Source of the DNA: an uncultured Lachnospiraceae bacterium
GTDB lineage: Bacteria > Bacillota > Clostridia > Lachnospirales > Lachnospiraceae
Length of the DNA: 64,000 nt
Assembly (NCBI GenBank): GCA_910579275.1
Contig: CAJTTO010000003.1
Coordinates: forward strand, 62,001-126,000
Direction: 5' to 3'
Positions 54,890 through 62,868 of the stretch are shown one piece after another. Position numbers and translations under genes: made by a program. Below the pieces are notes generated by a model that did not search any database, was not told where the DNA came from, and saw nothing but the letters and a program-made list of their open reading frames with translations. Each line of letters starts with the position of its first letter. The first letter of the stretch is position 1.

Positions 54890-56326
54890 CTACATAATGC
54901 TCTCGCCGCGCACTGCCTTTGAAATCTTATTTGCCCCAAAGAGAAGAACAACGCTGACGATCGACTTAAACATACCTACTACCGTTGCAAGAGGCACTCT
55001 GCCGCCGTTGATACCAAGTTTGTATACATAGAGGTCTAACACTGTAATGGTATCTGAGTTGTACGGTGTCTCAAACACGAGATACTGATCCATACCATTG
55101 CTTAAAATACCTGCGATTGCCATAATCAGCAATACCATAAAGGTCGGAATCAAGCTCGGAACCGTGATGTTCCACATTTTCTGAAAACGTCCTGCTCCGT
55201 CTATGGAAGCCGCCTCGTAGAGCTGCTGGTCAATACCTGAGATTGCCGCTATGTAAATAATGGCATTCCATCCCAGCCCCTTCCACATTCCCCATGCAAG
55301 CATCTTAATCCACATATGGGAATTGTCCATCAAAAAGTTTGTGCCAGCCTCCATCGTTCCGGCATTTACCAGCAATGAGCTTACAAATCCGTCCGTCGAG
55401 AAGATCGCAAACGCAACGGCATATACAAGCACCCAGCTGATAAAGTTCGGAATTGTGGTAAATGTCTGTACGAATCTTCTAAATTTCAGGCTCTTAATCT
55501 CGCAGAGCAGAATCGCAAACGCCATGGAGCACCAGCTGGTGGCAAGTCCAAGACCGCTCATTGCGAGCGTGTTTCGCAGCACACGCACCAGATCCGCCCT
55601 TGTCGCTTCATTCTGGAACAAAAACGAAAACCACTTCACCCCGACAAAATTATCCATCGACAGCGTGTCGCCTGACTTGTAGTCAAAGAATGCATACCGC
55701 CATCCGAGCAAAGGCAGGTAGGCAAACACAATGCAAAGTGCCAGAAACGGCAGCAGCAGCAGAAACAGCTGATACTTTGTCTCGATATAGCACTTCTCAC
55801 CCTTCTCCACCTTTGGCAGGCAGAAAAGAATCACGATGGCCAAGACGAGCATTGCCACACACAAAACAATGTAGAATGTGAGGTTTTTCGGCTCCATGGG
55901 GGTAATCCTGTCCGGTTTTGGCGTGCCCTTGATGTCTGCAGCCGCCCAGTTAATCATCAAGCATCCTGCAAATGCCACGATTGCGCCGACGATTGACGGT
56001 ATCATGCCGATTTTCTTGAGCTTGGTTGTGCCAAGTGACATACAGCCGCCGGCTCCCGCCGCCGCAAACCCAAGGATGATACACAGACAGCCGCCGAATA
56101 CCATCTGCAATGTCAGCGTCCCCACCCATCCTCTGCTAAAGGCTCTGGCAAAGTTCTGCGTCAATGTACCATATGAGGTACCGCAGGTGAATACGGAAGC
56201 CGTCTGTGGAATCAGTTCACTGATTCGTGCAGGATTCAGCGCCGGGATAAACAGCAGCACGAATGCCAGAATATAAAACACCCGCAGCACGACATAAAGT
56301 TTATCTGCAATCTTTTCCTTACTCAT
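54890..56326 (-). CDS. Carbohydrate ABC transporter permease (LplB type) with extra membrane N-terminus
   Basis: 478 residues; the usual LplB/YteP permease is about 300. The C-terminal 290 residues are standard, with the EAA motif YEAASIDGAGRFQKMWN. The extra 180 residues carry about four more membrane helices (YVVLRVFYILAFVLLFIPAL, LGFAAAGAGGCMSLG, MIPSIVGAIVAFAGCLMI, FYIVLCVAMLVLAIVILF). The extension's role is unknown. It heads the permease-permease-binding protein-yesL operon. No ATPase gene is in the cluster, so a shared MsmX-type ATPase is likely. Confidence 0.9.
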   Translation of the reverse strand: MSKEKIADKLYVVLRVFYILAFVLLFIPALNPARISELIPQTASVFTCGTSYGTLTQNFARAFSRGWVGTLTLQMVFGGCLCIILGFAAAGAGGCMSLGTTKLKKIGMIPSIVGAIVAFAGCLMINWAAADIKGTPKPDRITPMEPKNLTFYIVLCVAMLVLAIVILFCLPKVEKGEKCYIETKYQLFLLLLPFLALCIVFAYLPLLGWRYAFFDYKSGDTLSMDNFVGVKWFSFLFQNEATRADLVRVLRNTLAMSGLGLATSWCSMAFAILLCEIKSLKFRRFVQTFTTIPNFISWVLVYAVAFAIFSTDGFVSSLLVNAGTMEAGTNFLMDNSHMWIKMLAWGMWKGLGWNAIIYIAAISGIDQQLYEAASIDGAGRFQKMWNITVPSLIPTFMVLLIMAIAGILSNGMDQYLVFETPYNSDTITVLDLYVYKLGINGGRVPLATVVGMFKSIVSVVLLFGANKISKAVRGESIM

Positions 56327-56379
56327 ATCTCTACTTCCTTCCTGTTATTTATTCCTTCACAACGATTTGTGATATTTTT

Positions 56380-56408
56380 ATTATAATGGTTAAATTTGTA
56401 TAAAAATA
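56380..56408 (-). promoter_or_regulatory. Candidate promoter of the permease operon
   Basis: A perfect TATAAT (56380-56385) has a poor -35 (TATTTT, 56403-56408) at 17 bases, consistent with a promoter that needs an activator such as the YesN-type protein. Confidence 0.45.
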
Positions 56409-56532
56409 CGGAAAAAATTAATTGTAATTTACATTACTTTTTTTATGCATATTCCATTTTTATGCCTGCACGCACGTTTCTCCGGATGCCCATGGGCAAT
56501 AGAGCAGGGGAAAGACCTTCTCCACTACTCGC

Positions 56533-56584
56533 CGCGCGCCCCGTGCGCCGCTTTGCGGCTTAGTTCCTCCGCACGGGGCTGCGC
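56533..56584. repeat. GC-rich nested palindrome
   Basis: CCCCGTGCG (56539-56547) and CGCACGGGG (56570-56578) flank an inner GCCGC-TTT-GCGGC hairpin, with outer GCGC pairs. It lies in a region that is otherwise A/T-rich, between the yesM terminator and the permease operon promoter. A GCCCATGGGC palindrome lies nearby at about 56490. Confidence 0.65.
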
Positions 56585-56586
56585 AT

Positions 56587-56614
56587 AAAAAAAGTACTGC
56601 ATTCCACAGTACTT
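56587..56614 (-). terminator. Intrinsic terminator of the YesM-like kinase gene
   Basis: AAGTACTG and CAGTACTT arms are followed by a T-run on the minus strand, directly after the stop codon. Confidence 0.88.
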
Positions 56615-58417
56615 TTAAATATCATGATATACTTTTTCCGGCAGATGCAGGGCAATTGTCGTCCCTTCATCGCGCGCAGAATCAATTGTCATTCCGTATG
56701 CATCCCCATAACAAAGTTTTACCCGCTGGTTAATATTGTACAGACCGATGCGCTCCTTTTTCTCTGGATTTTTCGTAACAATATCCGCCCGCAGGCGCTC
56801 TAGCGCCTTCTGATTCATGCCGCAGCCATTGTCAGAAACCGCAATACACACGCCTCCTTCTGCCACATGCATGATTCTGACTGTAACCAGACCTTCTGTT
56901 TCCTTTTCCTCCAAGCCGTGCAGAATTGCATTTTCAACAATGGGCTGGAACAAGAGTGGCAGCGTGATACATTTACTGACATCCATGCCCTCATCAATCG
57001 CAAATACATAGTCAAACTTTTCACCAAACCGTAGTTTTTGTATTTTCATGTATATCTCTATATGATTCAGTTCTTCCTGAAGGGAGGTAAATGCCGTACC
57101 GCTGTTCTCAAGCACGTATCGCATAGATTTTCCCAAAAGTTTTATGGCAGTCGCAACTTCCTTGTCGCCTGCTGTGTATGCTTTCATACGTATCGTTTCC
57201 AGCGTATTATACAAAAAATGCGGATTAATCTGGCTCGCAAGCATCTTAAATTCCATCTTCTGCTGTTCATTGACAAGTTCCTGATCATTCAGCATGGTCT
57301 CATACATCAGCGCATCCTTTTCCTTGATTCTCTGCACCATGACTTCAAGGTCTGCAAACGCTTCCGAGAGTTCGTCACCGCCACGGACAATTTCCTTAAA
57401 ATCATAATCCTCATTGCTCGCCTGATGTATCACATGCCGCAGTGTGGACACGCGTCCCGTAAAGTATGTGGTAAAAAAATGTACCAAAATCCCCGGAACC
57501 AAAATTGCAAGCAAAATAATAATCAGGCATGTTTCGATAATGCTCCTGATGTTGTCATACGATTTGTCATTGACCGTGCAAATGTAAATCTTTGAGTCAG
57601 ACTGATAAAGCCGCAGTGTGGACACACCGACAAAACAAGTATGGTTTTGAATCTTCTTACTCCCTATGTACTGAAAATAATTTTCGTCATAATCAATATC
57701 CATGAGCTGCGCCTTGCCATAGTTCTCCCTGTCAGATGCATAAAATACAACCCCCTTATCCACCGAAGCACTGTTCCTGTATTCTTGACTGTTAATACGT
57801 GTTTTTAAGTAATTGTCACTGATTCGTATTACCAGCACAGCATTATAGTCAGAGTGGACAAGCGGAATCTGCCTTACCAGACACAGACTCCAGTATTGGT
57901 TGCCGTGTTCATCAATGTTCTGCATCTCTTTCCAGAAAACACTGTTTTGCGACACTGCCCTTTGATACCAGTCCGTTTCCGCCACTTTGTCCGCATTCTG
58001 ATATTGTTTATAAGTAAAGAAATCCGGATTGTCACAATAAATATCTATTTCCTCAATTTCCGTGTAATGGTACATATAATTGTCGACAACGGAGGAATGC
58101 GCGTTCACCATATCGACAAACGCTTCTTCCGATGCATACTTTCCCTTTAATACAGAATGCACCCCCTCATCGAAGGACAATTCCTCTGAAATATTGTAGG
58201 CCTGCGTCGTTATCTCAAAAAGTATCGTTCTCACGCGGAGATTATCCGATTCCAGCAAATCCCTGTGATAACCTGTCAGCAAATTATAGGTATTGCCTAC
58301 CAAAAAAACACCGATTAGTATTACCGGCAGAAAAACAGCCAGTACATAAATAACATACAACTGCCTGCGTATACCGGATTTGCGCAAAAATCCAAAAAAT
58401 TCATGTTTTCTTTTCAT
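56615..58417 (-). CDS. YesM-type sensor histidine kinase
   Basis: 600 residues. A membrane helix at about 20-42 precedes an extracytoplasmic sensor domain of some 240 residues, a second helix (IIETCLIIILLAILVPGILV) and a HAMP-like linker. The His-kinase domain has ASQINPHFLYNTLET (phospho-acceptor His) and the ATPase motifs PIVENAILHGLEE and VSDNGCGMN. It should phosphorylate the YesN-type regulator encoded at 49701-51278 in response to an external sugar. ATG at 58417 follows GGGGAGGA closely; the longer frame to 58447 is less likely. Confidence 0.93.
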   Translation of the reverse strand: MKRKHEFFGFLRKSGIRRQLYVIYVLAVFLPVILIGVFLVGNTYNLLTGYHRDLLESDNLRVRTILFEITTQAYNISEELSFDEGVHSVLKGKYASEEAFVDMVNAHSSVVDNYMYHYTEIEEIDIYCDNPDFFTYKQYQNADKVAETDWYQRAVSQNSVFWKEMQNIDEHGNQYWSLCLVRQIPLVHSDYNAVLVIRISDNYLKTRINSQEYRNSASVDKGVVFYASDRENYGKAQLMDIDYDENYFQYIGSKKIQNHTCFVGVSTLRLYQSDSKIYICTVNDKSYDNIRSIIETCLIIILLAILVPGILVHFFTTYFTGRVSTLRHVIHQASNEDYDFKEIVRGGDELSEAFADLEVMVQRIKEKDALMYETMLNDQELVNEQQKMEFKMLASQINPHFLYNTLETIRMKAYTAGDKEVATAIKLLGKSMRYVLENSGTAFTSLQEELNHIEIYMKIQKLRFGEKFDYVFAIDEGMDVSKCITLPLLFQPIVENAILHGLEEKETEGLVTVRIMHVAEGGVCIAVSDNGCGMNQKALERLRADIVTKNPEKKERIGLYNINQRVKLCYGDAYGMTIDSARDEGTTIALHLPEKVYHDI

Positions 58418-58449
58418 CCGTCCTCCCCTACAACGGCTGAACCCCATGT

Positions 58450-59088
58450 CTATTTCAGCATTTTTGTAAGATATGTTGTCAGCATTTCCAGTCCGGGAAC
58501 GTTCTCCCCGCCTCTGGGTATAATAATATCCGCGTATTTTTTGGACGGCTCCACAAACTCCTCGTGCATAGGTTTTACTGTCTCGCTGTATTGTGAAACA
58601 ATGGACTCTATGCTCCTGCCCCTCTCTATCATGTCACGCTGGATTCGGCGGATTAACCGCTCATCCGCATCCGTGTCCACATATATTTTAACGTCCATCA
58701 AATCCCTGAGCTCACGGTTTTCAAGTACCAGTATCCCTTCAAGAATGATTACCTGCCTCGGCTCCACAACAACTGTCTTATCTGACCGCGTGTGCTGGCA
58801 ATAATCGTATGTAGGCATCTCAATGTCATACCCCTTTATGAGTTTGCGCACATCCTCCGCCATCCGTTCCGACTCAAAGGCATCCGGATGATCATAGTTG
58901 AGCTTTGTGCGCTCCTCAAACGGCATATCATCATGCGCTTTATAATAATTGTCATGACTGATTACAGCAATATCATTTCCAAAATACTCATTCAATTTTT
59001 TAATAATTGTCGTCTTCCCCGAAGCGGATCCCCCTGCCACTCCAAGCACGCAGATTTTTCTGTTTCTCTCACTTTCCTGATTCGGCAT
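58450..59088 (-). CDS. udk: Uridine kinase
   Basis: 212 residues. The P-loop is GVAGGSASGKTTIIKKL; HDNYYKAHDDMPFEERTKLN and YDHPDAF are family signatures. It phosphorylates uridine and cytidine in pyrimidine salvage. ATG at 59088 gives the standard family length and follows GGAGGT, which overlaps the stop of the preceding response-regulator gene; an earlier ATG at 59106 would overlap that gene by 11 bp. Confidence 0.94.
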   Translation of the reverse strand: MPNQESERNRKICVLGVAGGSASGKTTIIKKLNEYFGNDIAVISHDNYYKAHDDMPFEERTKLNYDHPDAFESERMAEDVRKLIKGYDIEMPTYDYCQHTRSDKTVVVEPRQVIILEGILVLENRELRDLMDVKIYVDTDADERLIRRIQRDMIERGRSIESIVSQYSETVKPMHEEFVEPSKKYADIIIPRGGENVPGLEMLTTYLTKMLK

Positions 59089-59095
59089 TTCCGGT

Positions 59096-59509
59096 TTAAC
59101 CTCCATACAATCGTTCTTTTTTCTTATATGTGTACAATTCTATTATATTTTCAACCCGCCTTTTAATAATCCTTGGTTCATACGGCTTGATTACAATATC
59201 TGCAACCTTATATTCAAATGCCCGGACGGTCGTCTCCTCCGAGTCGTCATCCGTGACAATTATCACCGGCAGCGTGTCCAGAATCTGCTTTTCGCGCATA
59301 TACTCAAGAACACCGAACCCGTCCACTCCCGGCATAATAATATCCAGCAGGACTATTGAAAGTGCATCTGACAGCCCTGTGATTACATTGATTGCCTCCT
59401 GCCCTCCGGATGCTTCCAAAACGTCATGTTCTTCCCGAAAGATACATCCAAGCATATATCGGTCAATTCCCTTGTCATCCACCACAAGTATTTTACTTTT
59501 GTTCTCCAC
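59096..59509 (-). CDS. Stand-alone receiver-domain response regulator
   Basis: 137 residues with no output domain. The acidic pair is Asp11/Asp12 (LVVDDKGIDR), phospho-acceptor Asp56 (LLDIIMPGVDGFG), Thr86 (VTDDDSEET) and Lys108 (VIKPYEP), so it should be a working CheY-like receiver. It probably starts with GTG at 59509, nine bases after GGAG. It is encoded 43 bp after a TetR-family protein that carries a histidine-phosphotransfer domain. The two could therefore be phosphorelay partners. No kinase gene is adjacent. Confidence 0.92.
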   Translation of the reverse strand: MENKSKILVVDDKGIDRYMLGCIFREEHDVLEASGGQEAINVITGLSDALSIVLLDIIMPGVDGFGVLEYMREKQILDTLPVIIVTDDDSEETTVRAFEYKVADIVIKPYEPRIIKRRVENIIELYTYKKKERLYGG

Positions 59510-59552
59510 CTTTTCTTACTCCATTCCAACTTCTACACAGTATGCACATGCC

Positions 59553-60485
59553 CTACAACAATATGGTCACATCACTACATGCCTCCAAAACATCACGATA
59601 CATCTCCTGCGCACCTTCCAGCCTGCCCGCACGCAGAATTTCCACAAGTATTCCAAGTTTGTTACGAACCCCGTCAAGTCCGAGATTCGCCGCAATCCCC
59701 TTCAACCCATGTGCATATTCAAATGCGTTTCTCGCATTTTCTGCATTGATTTCCTTTTCCAGCCCCTCAAAATCAGGGTCTTCAAAAAATTCCTTCAGGA
59801 AACGTTTATATGCCTCCTTGTTACCCTTCATGCGCTCCAGCGCCTTATCCACGTCCACACCCATTTCCCGAAGCCTGTCCCAAAGTGCATTTTCATCTTT
59901 TGCAGCACCGATTCCACTGTACAGCATACGATTTTGCGCCTCCATAAGTTTTTTGGCTTTATCCACGCAGCAGCCCTCATTTCCCCGCAGCATCTGGACT
60001 AGCCCCCAGAAAGATGCAACAAGCAAAAATGCCGTCTCTCTTGCATCTTCCACTTTGATCTCTCCGCGAACCATGGCATTTCTCAAGTACTTTTCTATCC
60101 GATGTACAAACGGATTATCATTCAGGCCAAGATTCCCATGGTATAGTATCTGCATATGAATCTCCGCCGGCTCAAAAGAATACAATTTATCAAGAATATT
60201 TCGCGTAATATTTTGAAAATTTGTATAAAAAGGCGCCTCCTTTACATACGTTTCATCCATTATAACAAGAAAGGGCTTAGCCTGTAATGCCGCTACTGCC
60301 CCTGCCAATGCATTCTTATCTTTAAAATGCTGGTAAATTGCCGAGTTGGAACATCCGCTTTCTTTTGCGACCCTGCGGATGGTCAGATTTTCGTATCCCT
60401 CCCGACTAATAATTTTAATGGCTGAATCAAGTATTTTCCCTGCCACGCCATCATCCGGCATCTTCTCTTCCCTTTCATTTATCAT
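59553..60485 (-). CDS. TetR-family regulator fused to a histidine-phosphotransfer (HPt) domain
   Basis: 310 residues. Residues 15-65 are a TetR helix-turn-helix (NLTIRRVAKESGCSNSAIYQHF), and about 80-190 a TetR-type ligand/dimerisation region. The last 105 residues look like an HPt domain: an acidic helical start, then YAHGLKGIAANLGL with the candidate phospho-acceptor His259, followed by the helical segment VRNKLGILVEILRAG. HPt domains relay phosphate between receivers. Their fusion to a TetR repressor is not an arrangement I know. GGGGGG precedes ATG by about seven bases. A lone receiver gene lies 43 bp downstream. Confidence 0.85.
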   Translation of the reverse strand: MINEREEKMPDDGVAGKILDSAIKIISREGYENLTIRRVAKESGCSNSAIYQHFKDKNALAGAVAALQAKPFLVIMDETYVKEAPFYTNFQNITRNILDKLYSFEPAEIHMQILYHGNLGLNDNPFVHRIEKYLRNAMVRGEIKVEDARETAFLLVASFWGLVQMLRGNEGCCVDKAKKLMEAQNRMLYSGIGAAKDENALWDRLREMGVDVDKALERMKGNKEAYKRFLKEFFEDPDFEGLEKEINAENARNAFEYAHGLKGIAANLGLDGVRNKLGILVEILRAGRLEGAQEMYRDVLEACSDVTILL

Positions 60486-60519
60486 AGCAATCCCCCCTTG
60501 CGATGCAAAAGACGTTCCA

Positions 60520-61101
60520 CTAAATCTCCACTTTCAGTTCCGGCGCTTCGCCAGCCTCCTCCTCAGCCTGTTTCCGGAAATCTTCTATCTGCTCCGGATT
60601 CAGTATCGGAAGATCCCCTAGCGACTTGACACCAAATGTTCGCAAAAACTCCTCTGTAGTACCAAAGAGCAGCGGGCGCCCTGGCGCGTCAAGTCTGCCA
60701 AGCTCCTGTATCAGATTAAATTCCAAAAGGCGGTTCACTGCATGGTCACAGCTGACCCCCCTTATCTTTTCCACCTCAAGCCGCGTCACCGGCTGCTTGT
60801 ACGCGATAATGGAAAGCGTCTCAAGCAGCGTATCCGACAAGACGTATTTTCTGGGTGCTTTTGCCACCTTAATCAGATACTCATACAGCTCGGGCTTTGT
60901 GCACAGCTGTACAGCGTCCTCAAGCTCTACAATATAAATTCCCCTGTCCTGTTTTTTATATTTTTCATTCATTCTGGCAATGACTTCCCGAATTTCCTTT
61001 TCCGGAATCTCAAGCACATGATTCAGCCGCGATAGTTCCACGGAATCACCCATGGCAAAAAGCACCGCCTCTATCACTGCCATTATCCTTTTTTCTTCCA
61101 T
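60520..61101 (-). CDS. scpB: Segregation and condensation protein B
   Basis: 193 residues with two winged-helix domains typical of ScpB (IMAVIEAVLFAMGDSVEL and LETLSIIAYKQPVTRLEVEKI). ScpB pairs with ScpA to bind SMC and organise chromosome segregation. ATG at 61101 follows AAAGG by a few bases; the TTG frame beginning at 61137 overlaps scpA and is not needed. It lies 25 bp after scpA. Confidence 0.95.
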   Translation of the reverse strand: MEEKRIMAVIEAVLFAMGDSVELSRLNHVLEIPEKEIREVIARMNEKYKKQDRGIYIVELEDAVQLCTKPELYEYLIKVAKAPRKYVLSDTLLETLSIIAYKQPVTRLEVEKIRGVSCDHAVNRLLEFNLIQELGRLDAPGRPLLFGTTEEFLRTFGVKSLGDLPILNPEQIEDFRKQAEEEAGEAPELKVEI

Positions 61102-61126
61102 ACCATACTTACCTTTATATTGTTGT

Positions 61127-61876
61127 TTATGCTGCAAGACTCGATGTGATTACGATATCCGAAAAAGTCTCCTCCTGCTCAATCGAGATAATCCCCTGCT
61201 TCATCATTTCCAAAATCGCCATAAACGTGACGATGACTTCCATCTTGCTCCCCTGCTTTTCCAAAAGACTCCGAAAACTGAATCTTCTGTGATTCTTGAC
61301 ATACTCCTCTATGTACCCCTGTTTTTCTTCCAGATTGATTTCGTCTTTCTCTATCTTGCCAAACTGGCTTCTGATGGGATCAATCTTGTCCTCCTGACGT
61401 CTCATCACCGCCTTGAATATCTCATGCAGTTTTGCCAGATTGACATCCCCTGCAAGCTCTTCGTAGTCTATGGGGTATTGATAATCCATGACCTCCTTGG
61501 GCAGCATGGGTTTTTTAAACCAGCTTTTAGCCGCGTCCACCTGCTTGTCCCGAAGTTCAAATGCCATATACTTATACATTTTATATTCAAGAAGTTTCTG
61601 CACCAGTTCCGCCCTCGGATCTTCTTCTTCCCCTTCCTCGTTGACTTCCCTCGGAAGAAGCATCCTGCATTTGATGTCCAGAAGCGTCGCTGCCATCACA
61701 AGGAACTCGCTCATGACATTCATGTCCTCTGTCTGCATATTGCGAATGTAGTCCAGATACTGTTCCGTGATAACGACAATCGGTATGTCATAAATATCTA
61801 TCTTATTTTTTTCTATTAAGTAAAGCAGCAGATCCAATGGTCCTTCAAACACTTCCAGCCGCACGGATAAGCCCAT
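61127..61876 (-). CDS. scpA: Segregation and condensation protein A
   Basis: 249 residues. The N-terminal FEGPLDLLLYLIEKNKIDIYDIPI is the ScpA hallmark and binds the SMC neck; the C-terminal winged helix contacts the SMC head. The ribosome site TTGGGGG lies seven bases before ATG at 61876 and falls inside a predicted RNA stem (61884-61955). It heads the scpA-scpB pair, with the metallophosphoesterase gene 97 bp upstream. Confidence 0.95.
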   Translation of the reverse strand: MGLSVRLEVFEGPLDLLLYLIEKNKIDIYDIPIVVITEQYLDYIRNMQTEDMNVMSEFLVMAATLLDIKCRMLLPREVNEEGEEEDPRAELVQKLLEYKMYKYMAFELRDKQVDAAKSWFKKPMLPKEVMDYQYPIDYEELAGDVNLAKLHEIFKAVMRRQEDKIDPIRSQFGKIEKDEINLEEKQGYIEEYVKNHRRFSFRSLLEKQGSKMEVIVTFMAILEMMKQGIISIEQEETFSDIVITSSLAA

Positions 61877-61883
61877 ACAAAAA

Positions 61884-61955
61884 CCCCCAAATCTAAATAA
61901 AAATGAAAAGAGATAGCAATAACTGTATCTTTTTTATTTTACATAGATTTGAGGG
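61884..61955 (-). promoter_or_regulatory. Predicted RNA stem sequestering the scpA ribosome-binding site
   Basis: In the minus-strand RNA, CCCTCAAATCTA (from 61944-61955) can pair with TAGATTTGGGGG (from 61884-61895) over 12 bp with one G-U. The loop of about 48 bases holds a weaker A/U-rich inner hairpin. The right arm contains the GGGGG used as Shine-Dalgarno for scpA. It may be a translational control element, or part of a terminator for the upstream gene. Confidence 0.55.
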
Positions 61956-61973
61956 AAAATGCAATGCAAACTG

Positions 61974-62849
61974 TTATTCGCATTTTGTTTTTAATGTCAC
62001 ATCATATAATTCTGCCGGATTAAAGAAGCGCAGTGGTATCGTGTGAGAGCCCATGCCGCGCCCCAGCAGCATTGTGGCGTTTTCTGATTTGAATACCCCT
62101 CCGTCATACTTCGGAAATATTTTGTAGGAGGGTGCTATGACTCCGCCCAGAAAAGGCAGTCGCATAATACCTCCATGGACATGTCCTGACAGTACCAAAT
62201 CCGCCCCCCATCGCGCATACTGCTCGAAATAATCAGGGTTGTGCGCTATCAGGATATTACATTTGCTTTTATCATATTTCGGAAGTGTCTTTTGCAGATA
62301 CCCGTCTTCCATCTTCCTAATCCGAAAATGTGCAAAATACTTCAAATCCAAATCCAGTCCTGTTACCCGAATCTGGTATTCCGGAATATCAACGGACGTA
62401 TTGTCAAGCAAAAAAACATTTTTGTCCTTTATCCCGTCCATTAGCCTGTCAAACTTGTCGTCAAATTTATCAGGGCACTGTCGCAGCTTTGATTCGTGGT
62501 TTCCCAACCCATAATATATCCTGTACTCCCTGCCCAGCGCCTTCACCAGCTCAATGCCCGGTGTCATGTCCTCACTCGCTTTTGATGTGACAAGGTCGCC
62601 CGCCAGTATGATAAAATCCGGATTTATCTTCCTGACAGCCTCCATGACCTTGTCATTGTTCTTCCCATATACCTTGTTATGAAGATCGGATATCAGTACA
62701 AATCTGCACTCTTTCGTCAGCCCCGCAAGGCAAAATTCCTCCTTTACCGTCACAAACCGGTTACCGTCTATCAACCCGACTGCCAAAAGCGCGGCAGCCA
62801 TTATGACAATGACTAGAATGCCTATTCCCAATATACTTTGCATGCTCAT
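61974..62849 (-). CDS. Membrane-anchored metallophosphoesterase (YkuE-like)
   Basis: 291 residues. One N-terminal membrane helix (GIGILVIVIMAAALLAVGL) is followed by a calcineurin-like phosphoesterase domain: LISDLHNKVYG, IILAGDLVTS, GLGNHES and LSGHVHGG. These carry all the expected metal-binding Asp, Asn and His residues. Members such as YkuE act on membrane or cell-surface phosphate esters, but the substrate here is unknown. It lies 19 bp after the carboxypeptidase gene and is probably co-transcribed with it. Confidence 0.9.
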   Translation of the reverse strand: MSMQSILGIGILVIVIMAAALLAVGLIDGNRFVTVKEEFCLAGLTKECRFVLISDLHNKVYGKNNDKVMEAVRKINPDFIILAGDLVTSKASEDMTPGIELVKALGREYRIYYGLGNHESKLRQCPDKFDDKFDRLMDGIKDKNVFLLDNTSVDIPEYQIRVTGLDLDLKYFAHFRIRKMEDGYLQKTLPKYDKSKCNILIAHNPDYFEQYARWGADLVLSGHVHGGIMRLPFLGGVIAPSYKIFPKYDGGVFKSENATMLLGRGMGSHTIPLRFFNPAELYDVTLKTKCE

Positions 62850-62868
62850 TGTTTCTCCCCTGCTCCCG

